The notes under the pieces are model-generated. The model saw only the letters and a list, made by a program, of their open reading frames with translations, was not told the origin of the DNA and did no database searches. Positions 26,316 through 34,347 of a stretch of 42,690 nt of DNA are shown one piece after another. The translations under genes were made by a program, and so were the position numbers. Source of the stretch: Gammaproteobacteria bacterium. GTDB lineage: Bacteria; Pseudomonadota; Gammaproteobacteria; Chromatiales; Chromatiaceae. Location: the NCBI GenBank assembly GCA_020445315.1, contig JAGRGW010000071.1:1-42690 (forward strand), written 5' to 3'. The number at the start of each line of letters is the position of its first letter. Positions within the stretch are counted from its first letter, which is position 1.

Positions 26316-27584
26316 CTACCAGTCCTTGATGATGGATGCGACGTTGTCGCGCTCGGCCTTTTCGGCGTGCCGGTTGAGCGGCACGTTGTGGTAGAGCGAC
26401 TGCCAGAAATGGTGCTTGACCGTCTCGTCGACCGGGGCGGGTTGCAGCGGGTGCGGTCGCTTGAACCAGAAGCCGTCGAACCAGCTGTCGTCCATGACGA
26501 CGAACAGGTCGCGCAGCGCGCTCCAGCTGTCTTCGATTGTTCCCTGCACCGGCCAGCCGATTCGCTGCAGGAACCGGGTGGCGAAATGGCATTCCGGCAA
26601 CAGCCCGTCCGTACCAATTCGTGACAACGGCGTTTCACCCCAGGAACTGTCACTGCTGGTGATGCTGCGGCTGTCGGACGGGGTTTCCCAGTAGCGAATC
26701 ACGTCGTCGATGTGGCCCAGCATCAGGATGTCGGCATAGTGATACATGATGTACTTCTTGGTGTAGGTCTCGGGAATGAACAGTCGTCCTCTCATGCCGA
26801 ATGACCTGGCGACCCGGTCGTCGTAAGTGGCCGCGACCCTCGGGTAGAGATCGAACAGTTCGGCATTGCCGATCACCGCGTCTGACCGCAACTTCAGCAC
26901 AACCTCGACGCCAAGTGACTTCGCATGTTCGAGGCCAGCCAGCGTCGACACCAGCTGGTAGTTGCGATTCCAGCCACCACCAAATGACGGTGGCGCGGTT
27001 TGCAGCACTGCGTCGCAATGCGGCCGAATCAAATCAAGCAGGTCCGCAGCCGTGTCGACCCATGTCGAGAGAACGATCGTCGCCGTGGGATACAGGATGC
27101 GCAGCTGCGCGAGAACCTTGGGCGTAGAGGCTTCGAGTACCGGTCCCTGGACGACGATGCCGGCGCGTTTTCCGATCGCGGGAACCCGGGTGGCCGATTC
27201 CGGGGTGCGGGTCAGCGCATCGAACCGGCTGTCGAAGCGTTCGACGACGGCGAGGCTGTCGGGGGCCAGGCTGACATCTTCTGCGTTGACCACGAGATAC
27301 GGACCATGCGACTCCAGTTGCCGCTTGATGTCGGTCGCAAAGGCCGAGTAAATGATGACGACGACATCATCCGGCGATTCGGCCAGCAGGGTGCCGGGGT
27401 CCATCACCGGGATTCCGTGACGGGAGTCTCCCCAGCGCTCCGGGTCGTTGTCGACCAGGTACTCCAGGCGGATATGCATGCGTGTGAAATACCGTTCGAA
27501 AGTACTGCCCGTTCCCCAGCCGACCAGTTTGCGGCCACCGCGTAGCGTGGATTCGAGCAGGATTTCCAGCGCGCGTACGGTCAT
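26316..27584 (-). CDS. WavE-family glycan protein with N-terminal Rossmann-like domain (copy 1)
   Basis: A 422-residue protein. Residues about 10-110 form a small Rossmann-like domain: KLVGWGTGSTFERYFTRMHI, LEYLVDNDPERWG, and VVVIIYSAFATDIKRQL. Residues about 135-410 match the WavE family, linked to lipopolysaccharide core or surface-glycan synthesis: GIVVQGPVLEASTPKVLAQL, ATIVLSTW, NRNYQLVSTLAGLEHAK, VVLKLRSDAVI and KYIMYHYADILMLGHIDDV. WavE proteins are putative glycosyltransferases with a GT-A-like LKLRSD motif. It is the only minus-strand gene between 13647 and 34293, convergent with the radical SAM gene (20 nt apart). A second copy lies at 31763. Confidence 0.87.
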   Translation of the reverse strand: MTVRALEILLESTLRGGRKLVGWGTGSTFERYFTRMHIRLEYLVDNDPERWGDSRHGIPVMDPGTLLAESPDDVVVIIYSAFATDIKRQLESHGPYLVVNAEDVSLAPDSLAVVERFDSRFDALTRTPESATRVPAIGKRAGIVVQGPVLEASTPKVLAQLRILYPTATIVLSTWVDTAADLLDLIRPHCDAVLQTAPPSFGGGWNRNYQLVSTLAGLEHAKSLGVEVVLKLRSDAVIGNAELFDLYPRVAATYDDRVARSFGMRGRLFIPETYTKKYIMYHYADILMLGHIDDVIRYWETPSDSRSITSSDSSWGETPLSRIGTDGLLPECHFATRFLQRIGWPVQGTIEDSWSALRDLFVVMDDSWFDGFWFKRPHPLQPAPVDETVKHHFWQSLYHNVPLNRHAEKAERDNVASIIKDW

Positions 27585-27636
27585 GCGCTATTGGACCCTC
27601 CGAAGGGTGAGCCACAGGAAGTGCGATCGACGCGGG

Positions 27637-27664
27637 TTGGTAGACAACTAAAAACAGTCATAAT
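27637..27664 (+). promoter_or_regulatory. Candidate sigma-70 promoter for the 27778 methyltransferase gene
   Basis: TTGGTA at 27637-27642 and CATAAT at 27659-27664 are separated by 16 nt, matching 4/6 and 5/6 of the -35 and -10 consensus. It lies in the AT-rich 193-nt gap between divergent genes and would leave a leader of about 105 nt. A second -10-like element, TAAAAT at 27703-27708, has no good -35 partner. Confidence 0.35.
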
Positions 27665-27777
27665 CTCTGGTTCATCTTCAGGTAAACAGTCGGTATTCCA
27701 GTTAAAATGAGGTCGATACGATGGTACCGCACTGAGTCCGGCGTTTGTTGTTCCGTTCATTGCTGAGAGACTGATTT

Positions 27778-28629
27778 ATGGCCTTAGGCCCAAGCGATTA
27801 CAAAAAGATGCAAAAGCGATTTTATAGTCGTGCGGCGGATTCGGAGCAGTCAGCGCGACGAGTCGTACACCCTGACTACGAGATGGCTAGACGTCAGGCT
27901 GGATCATCGCTTATGTATATGCTCAACGATTATGCACTTCGGACCCAGAGTGCTCTGGTAGGCGCCGACCTTACTTCGATGTTGGCGGCCGCAGTCGCCT
28001 TGCCTGAAGGACTGAGGTTACTGGATTTCGGCTGCGGCGTTGGTCGTTTGATGGAGGCGCTGGTGGCGTCCGGGTTTTCTGTGGATGGCACCGATGTCAG
28101 CGAGGAGATGCTCGCCTTCGCGCGTGCTAATCCGAAGTTGTCCAAGTGCAGTTTTTACTTGAGTGGTGGGGGTGACTGTGGAGACTCGCCACGGGGCCAC
28201 TACGATATTGTTTACTCGCAGCTTTGTATTCAGCACATTGCCTCTAGGCAGATAAGGAAAGAGATTTTTTCGAGTGTGCACGATGCCTTGAAACCCGGAG
28301 GTATGTTTAGCTTCCAACTGCATTTTTACCCGGGATTGGATAGTAAAGAGGTGCCATTGCCTCATGTTTCCTGGGATTCCGACAAGTTTGATGCTCTGGG
28401 GACTAACAGTGAAGAGGATGTTTGGTTTACGGCAGACGCACTGCCATCATTGATGGCAGACCTGTCGGGTCTGTTTCAAGATGTGCGAATTCAAATTGTG
28501 GATTTTCCGGCCAATGCCGAACTGCATACCGAAGCTTATGGCGTAAGGTTCAGTCATGCGATAATCAGCGGCAGCAAGGGCTTTTCTCTTGCGCAGCGGG
28601 TCTACGCGGAAATGCGGGAAGACTCATAG
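27778..28629 (+). CDS. SAM-dependent class I methyltransferase, stand-alone
   Basis: A 283-residue cytoplasmic methyltransferase. The SAM-binding motif I is LLDFGCGVGRLMEAL (Asp83 to Gly88), followed by VDGTDVSEEMLAFA and YDIVYSQLCIQHIASRQIRK (motif IV region), then ALKPGGMFSFQLHF. The segment YDIVYSxxCIQHI...ALxPGGMFxFQ is closely similar to the methyltransferase domain at the C-terminus of the TPR protein at 38476-41169, so the two are paralogues. Codon use is richer in A and T than in neighbouring genes (more tta, agg, tct and gat codons), which hints at separate acquisition. It is probably a glycan O- or N-methyltransferase; the acceptor is unknown. Confidence 0.88.
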   Translation: MALGPSDYKKMQKRFYSRAADSEQSARRVVHPDYEMARRQAGSSLMYMLNDYALRTQSALVGADLTSMLAAAVALPEGLRLLDFGCGVGRLMEALVASGFSVDGTDVSEEMLAFARANPKLSKCSFYLSGGGDCGDSPRGHYDIVYSQLCIQHIASRQIRKEIFSSVHDALKPGGMFSFQLHFYPGLDSKEVPLPHVSWDSDKFDALGTNSEEDVWFTADALPSLMADLSGLFQDVRIQIVDFPANAELHTEAYGVRFSHAIISGSKGFSLAQRVYAEMREDS

Positions 28630-28706
28630 GCGACCTTCACTAAACGCATTGTTCCTTCTGGCCCGGTTCCGCCAGGGTCGGGTGACTGCATGGAATCGTC
28701 TTTAGT

Positions 28707-29333
28707 ATGAAAATACTTGCACATCGAGGTGATTGGTCTGTTCGGGGTGAGCACAACTCCCGCGTGGCATTTGAAAGGGCTTTCGACGGCGGTTTCGGTG
28801 TCGAAACCGACGTACGTGATTACTGTGGCGAACTCGTTATCAGTCACGATGTACCGCAGGCAGGTGCCATGCCGTTTCGCGAGTTCCTGTCGATCTACAG
28901 GCGCTACCCGTCGGCCGGAACGCTGGCCGTGAACATCAAGGCCGATGGCCTGCAGTCACGTGTCAAGGCTGAGCTGGCCGAGCATTCGGTGACCGATTAC
29001 TTCGTCTTCGATATGTCTGTACCCGATACCCTGGGCTATGTCCGTGACGGTATACGGTTCTTTACCCGTGTCAGCGAGCTTGAAAAGACACCGGCGCTCT
29101 ATGAAGACGCTGCCGGCGTGTGGCTGGACATGTTTTTTTCCGAGTGGGCGGATGTGCAGGCAATGTCCGCGTTCCTCCAGGACGGAAAGGACCTGTGTAT
29201 CGTCAGTCCCGAACTTCACGGGCGTGACTACCATGCTTTCTGGCAGATGTTGAAGGTATCGGGCATCGACGAAAAGGCGGGCTGCATGATCTGCACCGAT
29301 GAGCCCGGCAAAGCGGCACGGTACTTCGGATGA
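28707..29333 (+). CDS. Glycerophosphodiester phosphodiesterase-like protein (short)
   Basis: A 208-residue protein of the GDPD/PI-PLC-type TIM-barrel superfamily. The catalytic pattern is present: LAHRGDW (His6, Arg7), GVETDVR (Glu33, Asp35) and VISHD (His47, Asp48), consistent with metal-dependent phosphodiester cleavage. It lacks a signal peptide and is shorter than typical GDPD enzymes (about 240 or more), with the barrel compressed after residue 60. It overlaps the next HAD gene as ATGA, so it is co-translated with a phosphatase and nucleotidyltransferases. The role may be in building or recycling a phosphodiester-linked glycan substituent; this is inference. Confidence 0.85.
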   Translation: MKILAHRGDWSVRGEHNSRVAFERAFDGGFGVETDVRDYCGELVISHDVPQAGAMPFREFLSIYRRYPSAGTLAVNIKADGLQSRVKAELAEHSVTDYFVFDMSVPDTLGYVRDGIRFFTRVSELEKTPALYEDAAGVWLDMFFSEWADVQAMSAFLQDGKDLCIVSPELHGRDYHAFWQMLKVSGIDEKAGCMICTDEPGKAARYFG

Positions 29334-29959
29334 GTGCAGCTATCTCGGCCATCGTGTTCGACATGGACGGTGTCCTGGTTGACGCGAAAGAATGGCACTA
29401 CGAGGCGTTGAATCGTGCGCTGAAGCTGTTTGGATTCGAAATCAGTCGTTATGACCACCTGGTCACGTACGACGGACTGCCAACGCGGACGAAGCTGGAG
29501 ATGCTGTCGCTCGAGCGTGGCCTGCCACTGCAGTTGCACGAGTTCATCAACGAGTTGAAGCAGCAATACACGATGGAACTCGTGCATGCGCGTTGCAAAC
29601 CGTTGTTTGCCCACGAGTACGCATTGAGCCGGTTGAAGGCGGAGGGTTACCTGCTTGGGCTGGCATCCAACTCGGTGCGTGATTCGGTCGAGACGATGAT
29701 GCGCAAGACCGGCCTGGTCGATTATTTCGACGCGATGTTGTCGAACCAGGATGTCACCGAGCCCAAGCCTGCGCCAAACATCTACCTGGAAGCTGCCCGC
29801 CGCCTGGGGGTGGCCCCGGAAGCCTGCCTCGTGGTCGAGGACAACCCCATCGGTATCAAGGCAGCCGAGGCGGCCGGCGCGAAGCTCATGGTGGTGGAGA
29901 CCGTACACGACGTGACCTACGCGAACATCGAACGCCATATCCGGCGATGCGGGGAATGA
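29330..29959 (+). CDS. HAD-superfamily hydrolase, beta-phosphoglucomutase-like
   Basis: A 209-residue HAD protein of the phosphatase/phosphomutase subgroup with a helical cap. Motif I is VFDMDGVLVDAKEWH (Asp11, Asp13), motif II is in LGLASNSVRDSVE, motif III is TEPKPAPNIYLEAARRLG, and motif IV is CLVVEDNPIGIKAAEAAGA. The VLVDAKEWHYEALN start resembles beta-phosphoglucomutase and sugar-phosphatase enzymes. The start overlaps the GDPD-like stop as ATGA. A nucleotidyltransferase follows 4 nt later, so the pair may process a sugar phosphate before nucleotide activation. Confidence 0.9.
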   Translation: MSAAISAIVFDMDGVLVDAKEWHYEALNRALKLFGFEISRYDHLVTYDGLPTRTKLEMLSLERGLPLQLHEFINELKQQYTMELVHARCKPLFAHEYALSRLKAEGYLLGLASNSVRDSVETMMRKTGLVDYFDAMLSNQDVTEPKPAPNIYLEAARRLGVAPEACLVVEDNPIGIKAAEAAGAKLMVVETVHDVTYANIERHIRRCGE

Positions 29960-29963
29960 CTGT

Positions 29964-30713
29964 TTGAACGTTCTGTTTCTCATGGCCGGCCAGAGCCGCC
30001 TGTTCGATGAAGCCGGGTTCAGGTATCCGAAGAACCTCGTCGAGATTGCCGGCAGTCCCCTCGTCGAACGCTTCGTGGACAGCGTGGCGACAATTTTTCC
30101 GCGCAGCGACGCGCGGGTCTTCCTGATCAATGAAGACGAAGACCGTCGTTATCACACCGGTTCGGTCATCAGTCTGCTGGATCCGGCTGCGACCGTGATC
30201 AAGTCGAAGGGCACGACCGCGGGGGCTGCATGTACGGCCCTGCTGGCCAGTGAATGGATAACCAACGACCAGCCCTTGCTGATCATGAACGGCGACATCC
30301 TGCTACTTTGCGGCTTGTCCGAGGCCATCGAGTCGTTCCAGGCCCGAGACCTGGATGGCGGTGTCATGGTCTTTGATGGCGTCCACCCCCGGTGGTCGTA
30401 CGTCCGCGTAGACGGGGACGACAGGGTCGTGGAGGCTGCGGAGAAGCGACCGATCAGCCGGTTGGCGACGACCGGTGTCTACTATTTCCGGCAGGGTATC
30501 GATTTCGTCGAGTCGGCCAAGGCGATGATTCGCAAGGATGCCTCTGTCGATGGCAGTTTCTATGTCTGTCCCTGCTACAACGAAATGGTGCTCGCCGGGA
30601 AGAACATCGGCGTCTTCAGGGTCGAGCGCGATTGCTACCATTCGCTCGCGACTCCCCAGGGCGTGGAAGACTACGAACGTTTTCTCCTCAGTCAGCAACG
30701 CAAGGCACAGTGA
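29964..30713 (+). CDS. Nucleotidyltransferase-like protein, degenerate NTP-binding motif (copy 1)
   Basis: A 249-residue GT-A-fold nucleotidyltransferase, apparently starting at TTG 29964 (the N-terminal strand NVLFLMAG begins at once). The usual GxGxRF...KPL signature is altered to AGQSRLF (8-14) and PKNLVEIAG (22-30), so activity may be reduced or specificity changed. Further conserved parts are KGTTAGAACTALLAS, LLIMNGDILL (metal-binding Asp), WSYVRVDGDDRVVEAAEKRP and TGVYYFRQGIDFV. It is a paralogue of the gene at 31042, matching it along most of its length. It could activate a sugar phosphate or phosphoalcohol, or be a non-catalytic partner. Confidence 0.85.
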   Translation: MNVLFLMAGQSRLFDEAGFRYPKNLVEIAGSPLVERFVDSVATIFPRSDARVFLINEDEDRRYHTGSVISLLDPAATVIKSKGTTAGAACTALLASEWITNDQPLLIMNGDILLLCGLSEAIESFQARDLDGGVMVFDGVHPRWSYVRVDGDDRVVEAAEKRPISRLATTGVYYFRQGIDFVESAKAMIRKDASVDGSFYVCPCYNEMVLAGKNIGVFRVERDCYHSLATPQGVEDYERFLLSQQRKAQ

Positions 30714-31042
30714 TGGAAGTGGATCGCATCGAGGGTTTCATCGGTGGCTGGGTGGTCGGTGATTTCGACCCGAGCAAGCTGCGAATGGACGGAGCCGAGT
30801 TTTCGGTCAAGTACTACAAGGCGGGTGCATCGGAGGACTGGCATGTGCACAAGGTGGCGACCGAGATCACCGTGATCGTCTACGGTTCGGTCAGGATGAA
30901 CGGTCGCGTCCTCCGGGAGGGCGACGTGGTCACGCTGAGGCCCGGGCAGGGGACCGATTTCCACTGCCTGACGGATACGGCGACCGCGGTGTTCAAGGCC
31001 CCGAGCGTCATCGGCGACAAGTACACGCGGGACCAGGCCTGA
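30713..31042 (+). CDS. Small cupin-domain protein
   Basis: A 109-residue single-domain cupin. The start ATG at 30713 overlaps the previous stop by one base (TGATG), and the next gene overlaps it in the same way, so three genes are tightly coupled. The metal-site residues are visible in WHVHKVATEITVIVYGSV (His44, His46, Glu51) and DFHCLT (His84), the classic three-His one-Glu set, with GDVVTLRPGQ between the strands. It could be a sugar isomerase/epimerase or a regulatory binding protein for the adjacent nucleotidyltransferases. Substrate unknown. Confidence 0.87.
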   Translation: MEVDRIEGFIGGWVVGDFDPSKLRMDGAEFSVKYYKAGASEDWHVHKVATEITVIVYGSVRMNGRVLREGDVVTLRPGQGTDFHCLTDTATAVFKAPSVIGDKYTRDQA

Positions 31043-31800
31043 TGCTGAACATCGTCGTTCCGATGGCCGGTCGTGGCAGTCGCTTCCAGGTGGCGGGTTA
31101 CGGCGATCCAAAGCCACTGCTGCCGGTTCATGGTGTGCCGATGATCGAGTTGGTCATCCGCAATCTCCGTCCCGTGAAGCGACAGCACCGGTTTGTCTTT
31201 CTTGTGTTGCAGGAGCACCTCGACCTGTTTGGCCTGGCGGACAGGTTGACAGATTGGGCGCCGGGCTGCGTCGTTGTTCCGGTCGACCGTGTGACCGAAG
31301 GTGCTGCCTGTACCGTGTTGCTGGCACGGCAGTGGATCGACAACGACGACGGGCTGATGATCGCCAACTGTGACCAGTGGATCGACTTCGATATCGACCA
31401 GTACCTGGATGCGCAGGCCGGCCTGGATGGCCTGATCATGACGATGCAGGCGAGCGGCACCAAGTGGTCCTACGTGAGCGTGGACGACGCCGGATTGGTC
31501 GACGCCGTTGCCGAGAAGCAGCCGATATCGGACCAAGCGACCGTCGGTATCTACAATTTTTCCCGCGGCAGGGACTTCGTGAGCGCGGCAGACGCGATGA
31601 TCGCCGCCAGGCAGATGGTCAATGGCGAGTACTACGTCGCCCCGGTTTACCAGCCTTTCGTCGAGCGCGGTGGCAGGGTCGGCGTGTTCAGCATCGGTGC
31701 CGTCGATGCGGGCATGTACGGTCTTGGCACGCCAGAAGACCTGGAGCGTTTTCTGCTGATGGATGTCTCGCGCCGTGCCGTCGACCCCGAACGCAGGTAA
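31042..31800 (+). CDS. Sugar-phosphate nucleotidyltransferase (copy 2)
   Basis: A 252-residue nucleotidyltransferase of the glucose-1-phosphate thymidylyltransferase/LicC superfamily with an intact active-site signature: PMAGRGSRF (7-15) and PKPLLPVHG (23-31), then RVTEGAACTVLLARQ and MIANCDQWIDFD. The remainder (GTKWSYVSVDD, VAEKQPISDQATVGIYNF, YGLGTPEDLERFL) parallels the degenerate copy at 29964. It probably makes an NDP-activated sugar or alcohol in the cytoplasm. It starts by TGATG overlap with the cupin gene and overlaps the following WavE gene by 38 nt. Confidence 0.9.
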   Translation: MLNIVVPMAGRGSRFQVAGYGDPKPLLPVHGVPMIELVIRNLRPVKRQHRFVFLVLQEHLDLFGLADRLTDWAPGCVVVPVDRVTEGAACTVLLARQWIDNDDGLMIANCDQWIDFDIDQYLDAQAGLDGLIMTMQASGTKWSYVSVDDAGLVDAVAEKQPISDQATVGIYNFSRGRDFVSAADAMIAARQMVNGEYYVAPVYQPFVERGGRVGVFSIGAVDAGMYGLGTPEDLERFLLMDVSRRAVDPERR

Positions 31801-33019
31801 GCGCCTGCTCGAACTCGTTGCGTCCGGTGTCGACCTTGTCGGCTGGGGAACGGGGGGCGTGTTCGAGCTGCTCCACGCATATCTTCCGTTGCCGCTCAAA
31901 TACCTTGTCGACAACCGCAGTATCGGTTTCGAAGGGGCAGGGCTGCCATTCGACGTGTTTTCGCCGGACAGGTTGCTTGGTGAAGATCCTGCGAGCACCT
32001 GCGTTGTCGTCTACTCGACGTTCTGGCGCGACATCGAACAGCAGGTCAAGGCCATGGGGCCGTTCCGTTGCGTGTCTGCCACACAGTTGTATGCGGATGA
32101 CGTCAGCGTGGGCCGCATCGAAACGCTGCTCGGGACCACGCCGTTGCCGCGTGAGCGATACCCGGTACGCGCGGAGTCAGGCATCCTGGTCCAGGGACCG
32201 ATCGAGGCCGGGTACACGGCACAGGTGCTGGCCAGCTACGGCCAGCGCTTTCCGCAGGCGCACCTGGTGCTAAGCACTTGGGATGACACTGCTCCGGCCC
32301 TTGTTCGTGAAGTCGAGACCCTGGTCGACGAGATCGTGTTGTCGCCATTGCCCTCTGTTCGGGGTGTGCAGAATCGCAACTGCCAGTTGGTGTCGATGCA
32401 GCGCGGTCTGGACGCCTGTGAACGATCGGGGCTGCGATCGATCATGAAGGTGCGGACCGATATCGCGGTGTTGAACCACGAGCTGTTCGATATTTTCAAG
32501 AATGCGGTTCTGGCCGCAGGGGATGGTGCTGCCCGAAACAGGATCATGATCCCGCAGTCGTTCACGCGAAAGTACATTCCCTACCACCCGTCGGATCTCG
32601 TTCAAATCGGCAGCCTCGAAGCGCTGCAGCGTTTCTGGCGACAGGAGCCTGACCCGCGTGATTTCGACATGGTCGACGTGATGCGGCAGTCGACGCTCGA
32701 CCTGCTGGGTAGAGAGCGGGTCTGCGCAGAGTCCTACTTCGGTGTGGGCCATCGGCGCAACCTGGCCGAAGCGTGCGACGGCACGCTCGCCGATGCCTGG
32801 CGTTACCTGCGCGATCGCTTCGTCGTCATGGATAATGACACTTTCGGTCTTGTCTGGATGAAGCATCCCGCGTTGCTGCAGAATCTCCCGCTCGAACAAC
32901 AGCGGCAGACGGTCGATCATGCCTTCTGGCGCCTGCTTCAGGATGCAGATATCGACCAGTTGGTGCGGCTCAGCCCGATCCGGATAGATCGGGGCACGTG
33001 GTATCATCACGCGCCCTGA
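31763..33019 (+). CDS. WavE-family glycan protein with N-terminal Rossmann-like domain (copy 2)
   Basis: A 418-residue paralogue of the protein at 26316-27584. The N-terminal Rossmann-like domain is DLVGWGTGGVFELLHAYLP, LKYLVDNRSIG and CVVVYSTFWRDIEQQVKAMG (about 24-102). The WavE region has GILVQGPIEAGYTAQVLA, AHLVLSTWDDTAPALV, QNRNCQLVSMQRGLDACE, SIMKVRTDIAV and KYIPYHPSDLVQIGSLEAL. The Lys-x-Arg-x-Asp motif resembles a GT-A metal-binding motif. The start ATG at 31763 overlaps the preceding nucleotidyltransferase by 38 nt, implying coupled translation and related function. Probable role: transfer of the activated residue to the glycan; not proven. Confidence 0.87.
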   Translation: MSRAVPSTPNAGKRLLELVASGVDLVGWGTGGVFELLHAYLPLPLKYLVDNRSIGFEGAGLPFDVFSPDRLLGEDPASTCVVVYSTFWRDIEQQVKAMGPFRCVSATQLYADDVSVGRIETLLGTTPLPRERYPVRAESGILVQGPIEAGYTAQVLASYGQRFPQAHLVLSTWDDTAPALVREVETLVDEIVLSPLPSVRGVQNRNCQLVSMQRGLDACERSGLRSIMKVRTDIAVLNHELFDIFKNAVLAAGDGAARNRIMIPQSFTRKYIPYHPSDLVQIGSLEALQRFWRQEPDPRDFDMVDVMRQSTLDLLGRERVCAESYFGVGHRRNLAEACDGTLADAWRYLRDRFVVMDNDTFGLVWMKHPALLQNLPLEQQRQTVDHAFWRLLQDADIDQLVRLSPIRIDRGTWYHHAP

Positions 33020-33042
33020 TTTCAGCCTGCGTGGCGTAAAGC

Positions 33043-34293
33043 ATGACCATCCCGGAAGCAAAGCGTGTCCTCTATTTCGCTGAAAACGCGATCAGTTCCG
33101 TTCAGGGTGGCGGCATCGTCGTTTACAACGTGTTGAAAGGTCTGCCGGCGGAGAACCTGCTGGGCTTTTTCCAGTACCGCAACATCACGCCGGCGCCGGA
33201 ATACCGCGAACGCTTCCATTTCATTGGACCGGAACGCATCCCCGGATGGATGCAGAGAGTCCGGCGCAGGAATCGTTTTCTTGATGCTACGGTCCTGTCG
33301 CTCACCTACGATCATGTCGCTGCGACAGATCTGGCCTTCGTCGAACGGGTCGTCAGCGATGCGTCCTTCAAGCCGGAAGTGGTCTATTTTTCCGGCCTTT
33401 CCCTGCGTTTCATGCGCCTCGCGGTCCTGGCTGCCGAGCGTTACGACGTACCGATGGTCCTGCTGCACATGGACGACTGGATGGAAGCGGAGCGGCACCG
33501 GTTCGGCAGGTGGGGTGACCGTGCTTACCGGCGGATCGTGTTCAACATGACCCGGGCGGCCGCGCGCTCACTCGCGTCTACGACCAATTCGCCATCGCTG
33601 GCGAACAAGGTCACTGAGCTGACGGGTCACGAGCACAAGCCGGCCAACAACTGCTGCGAGGACCTGCTCGAACTCGATCCGGACAGTACGGCATCGTGGC
33701 CGGAAGTCCCGGTGATCACCTACGCGGGGGCGTTGAACTGGCATCTTCAGGGTGAGACGCTGGTGATGCTCGCCTCGGCAATTGCCGAGTTGAATGCCGA
33801 AGGGACACGCGTCGAACTGCACATCTATGCACCGTGGGAGTTTGCACCGATCGCGAACGCGAACGAGATCCCGGGAGCGGTGTTCTACAAGGGGCAGGTC
33901 AGCAAGGAGCAACTGGTCGACGTGTACCGGAATTCGACCTTCCTGGTGTCGTCCACGACCTTCCGCCGCGATAACCTGCACCTGTTCCGCCACTCGCTGT
34001 CGACGAAGTTGTCCGAGTACCTGAGCGTCGGCAAACCGGTGCTGTCTATCGGCCATCCCGATTGGCATCTGCACGAGTACGTGCAGGAACACACGTGCGG
34101 TTTTTCGATCTACACCGACGAGAACTACAAGCGCGCCATCGTCAAGCAGCAGATCATCGAGATGCTCGAAACCCCGCAAGCCGAGCTGGAGGAGATCGGT
34201 CGGCGAAATCGCGTGCTCTGGGAGCGCGCTCACGATGTCCGGAAGATGTCGACCGAAACCCGCAGGGCATTGAATCTACCGGTAGAAACCTAA
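33043..34293 (+). CDS. GT4-type glycosyltransferase
   Basis: A 416-residue GT-B-fold glycosyltransferase. The N-terminal half has a Gly-rich donor loop-type segment (VQGGGIVVYNVLKGL, about 20-34) and VVYFSGLSLRFMRLAVLAAE. The C-terminal half has VITYAGALNWHLQGETL, VELHIYAPWEF, GAVFYKGQVSKEQLVDVYRN and STKLSEYLSVGKPVLSIGHP, the last containing the family-typical Glu of an E-x7-E region in relaxed form. No signal peptide or membrane span is seen. It lies 23 nt after the WavE gene and is the last plus-strand gene of the cluster. Donor and acceptor are unknown; UDP-xylose from the 23536 enzyme is one possible donor. Confidence 0.87.
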   Translation: MTIPEAKRVLYFAENAISSVQGGGIVVYNVLKGLPAENLLGFFQYRNITPAPEYRERFHFIGPERIPGWMQRVRRRNRFLDATVLSLTYDHVAATDLAFVERVVSDASFKPEVVYFSGLSLRFMRLAVLAAERYDVPMVLLHMDDWMEAERHRFGRWGDRAYRRIVFNMTRAAARSLASTTNSPSLANKVTELTGHEHKPANNCCEDLLELDPDSTASWPEVPVITYAGALNWHLQGETLVMLASAIAELNAEGTRVELHIYAPWEFAPIANANEIPGAVFYKGQVSKEQLVDVYRNSTFLVSSTTFRRDNLHLFRHSLSTKLSEYLSVGKPVLSIGHPDWHLHEYVQEHTCGFSIYTDENYKRAIVKQQIIEMLETPQAELEEIGRRNRVLWERAHDVRKMSTETRRALNLPVET

Positions 34294-34347
34294 GCGGCCA
34301 AAGCCATTGCCACGATCGGGATCCGGTTTTGCCGATCCGCCGGCAAC

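Noticed and set aside
34305-34340. Imperfect inverted repeat between the GT4 and protease genes (GGATCCGG ... CCGATCC)
   Set aside because: The stem has a bulge and there is no T-tract, so it is too weak to list as a terminator.
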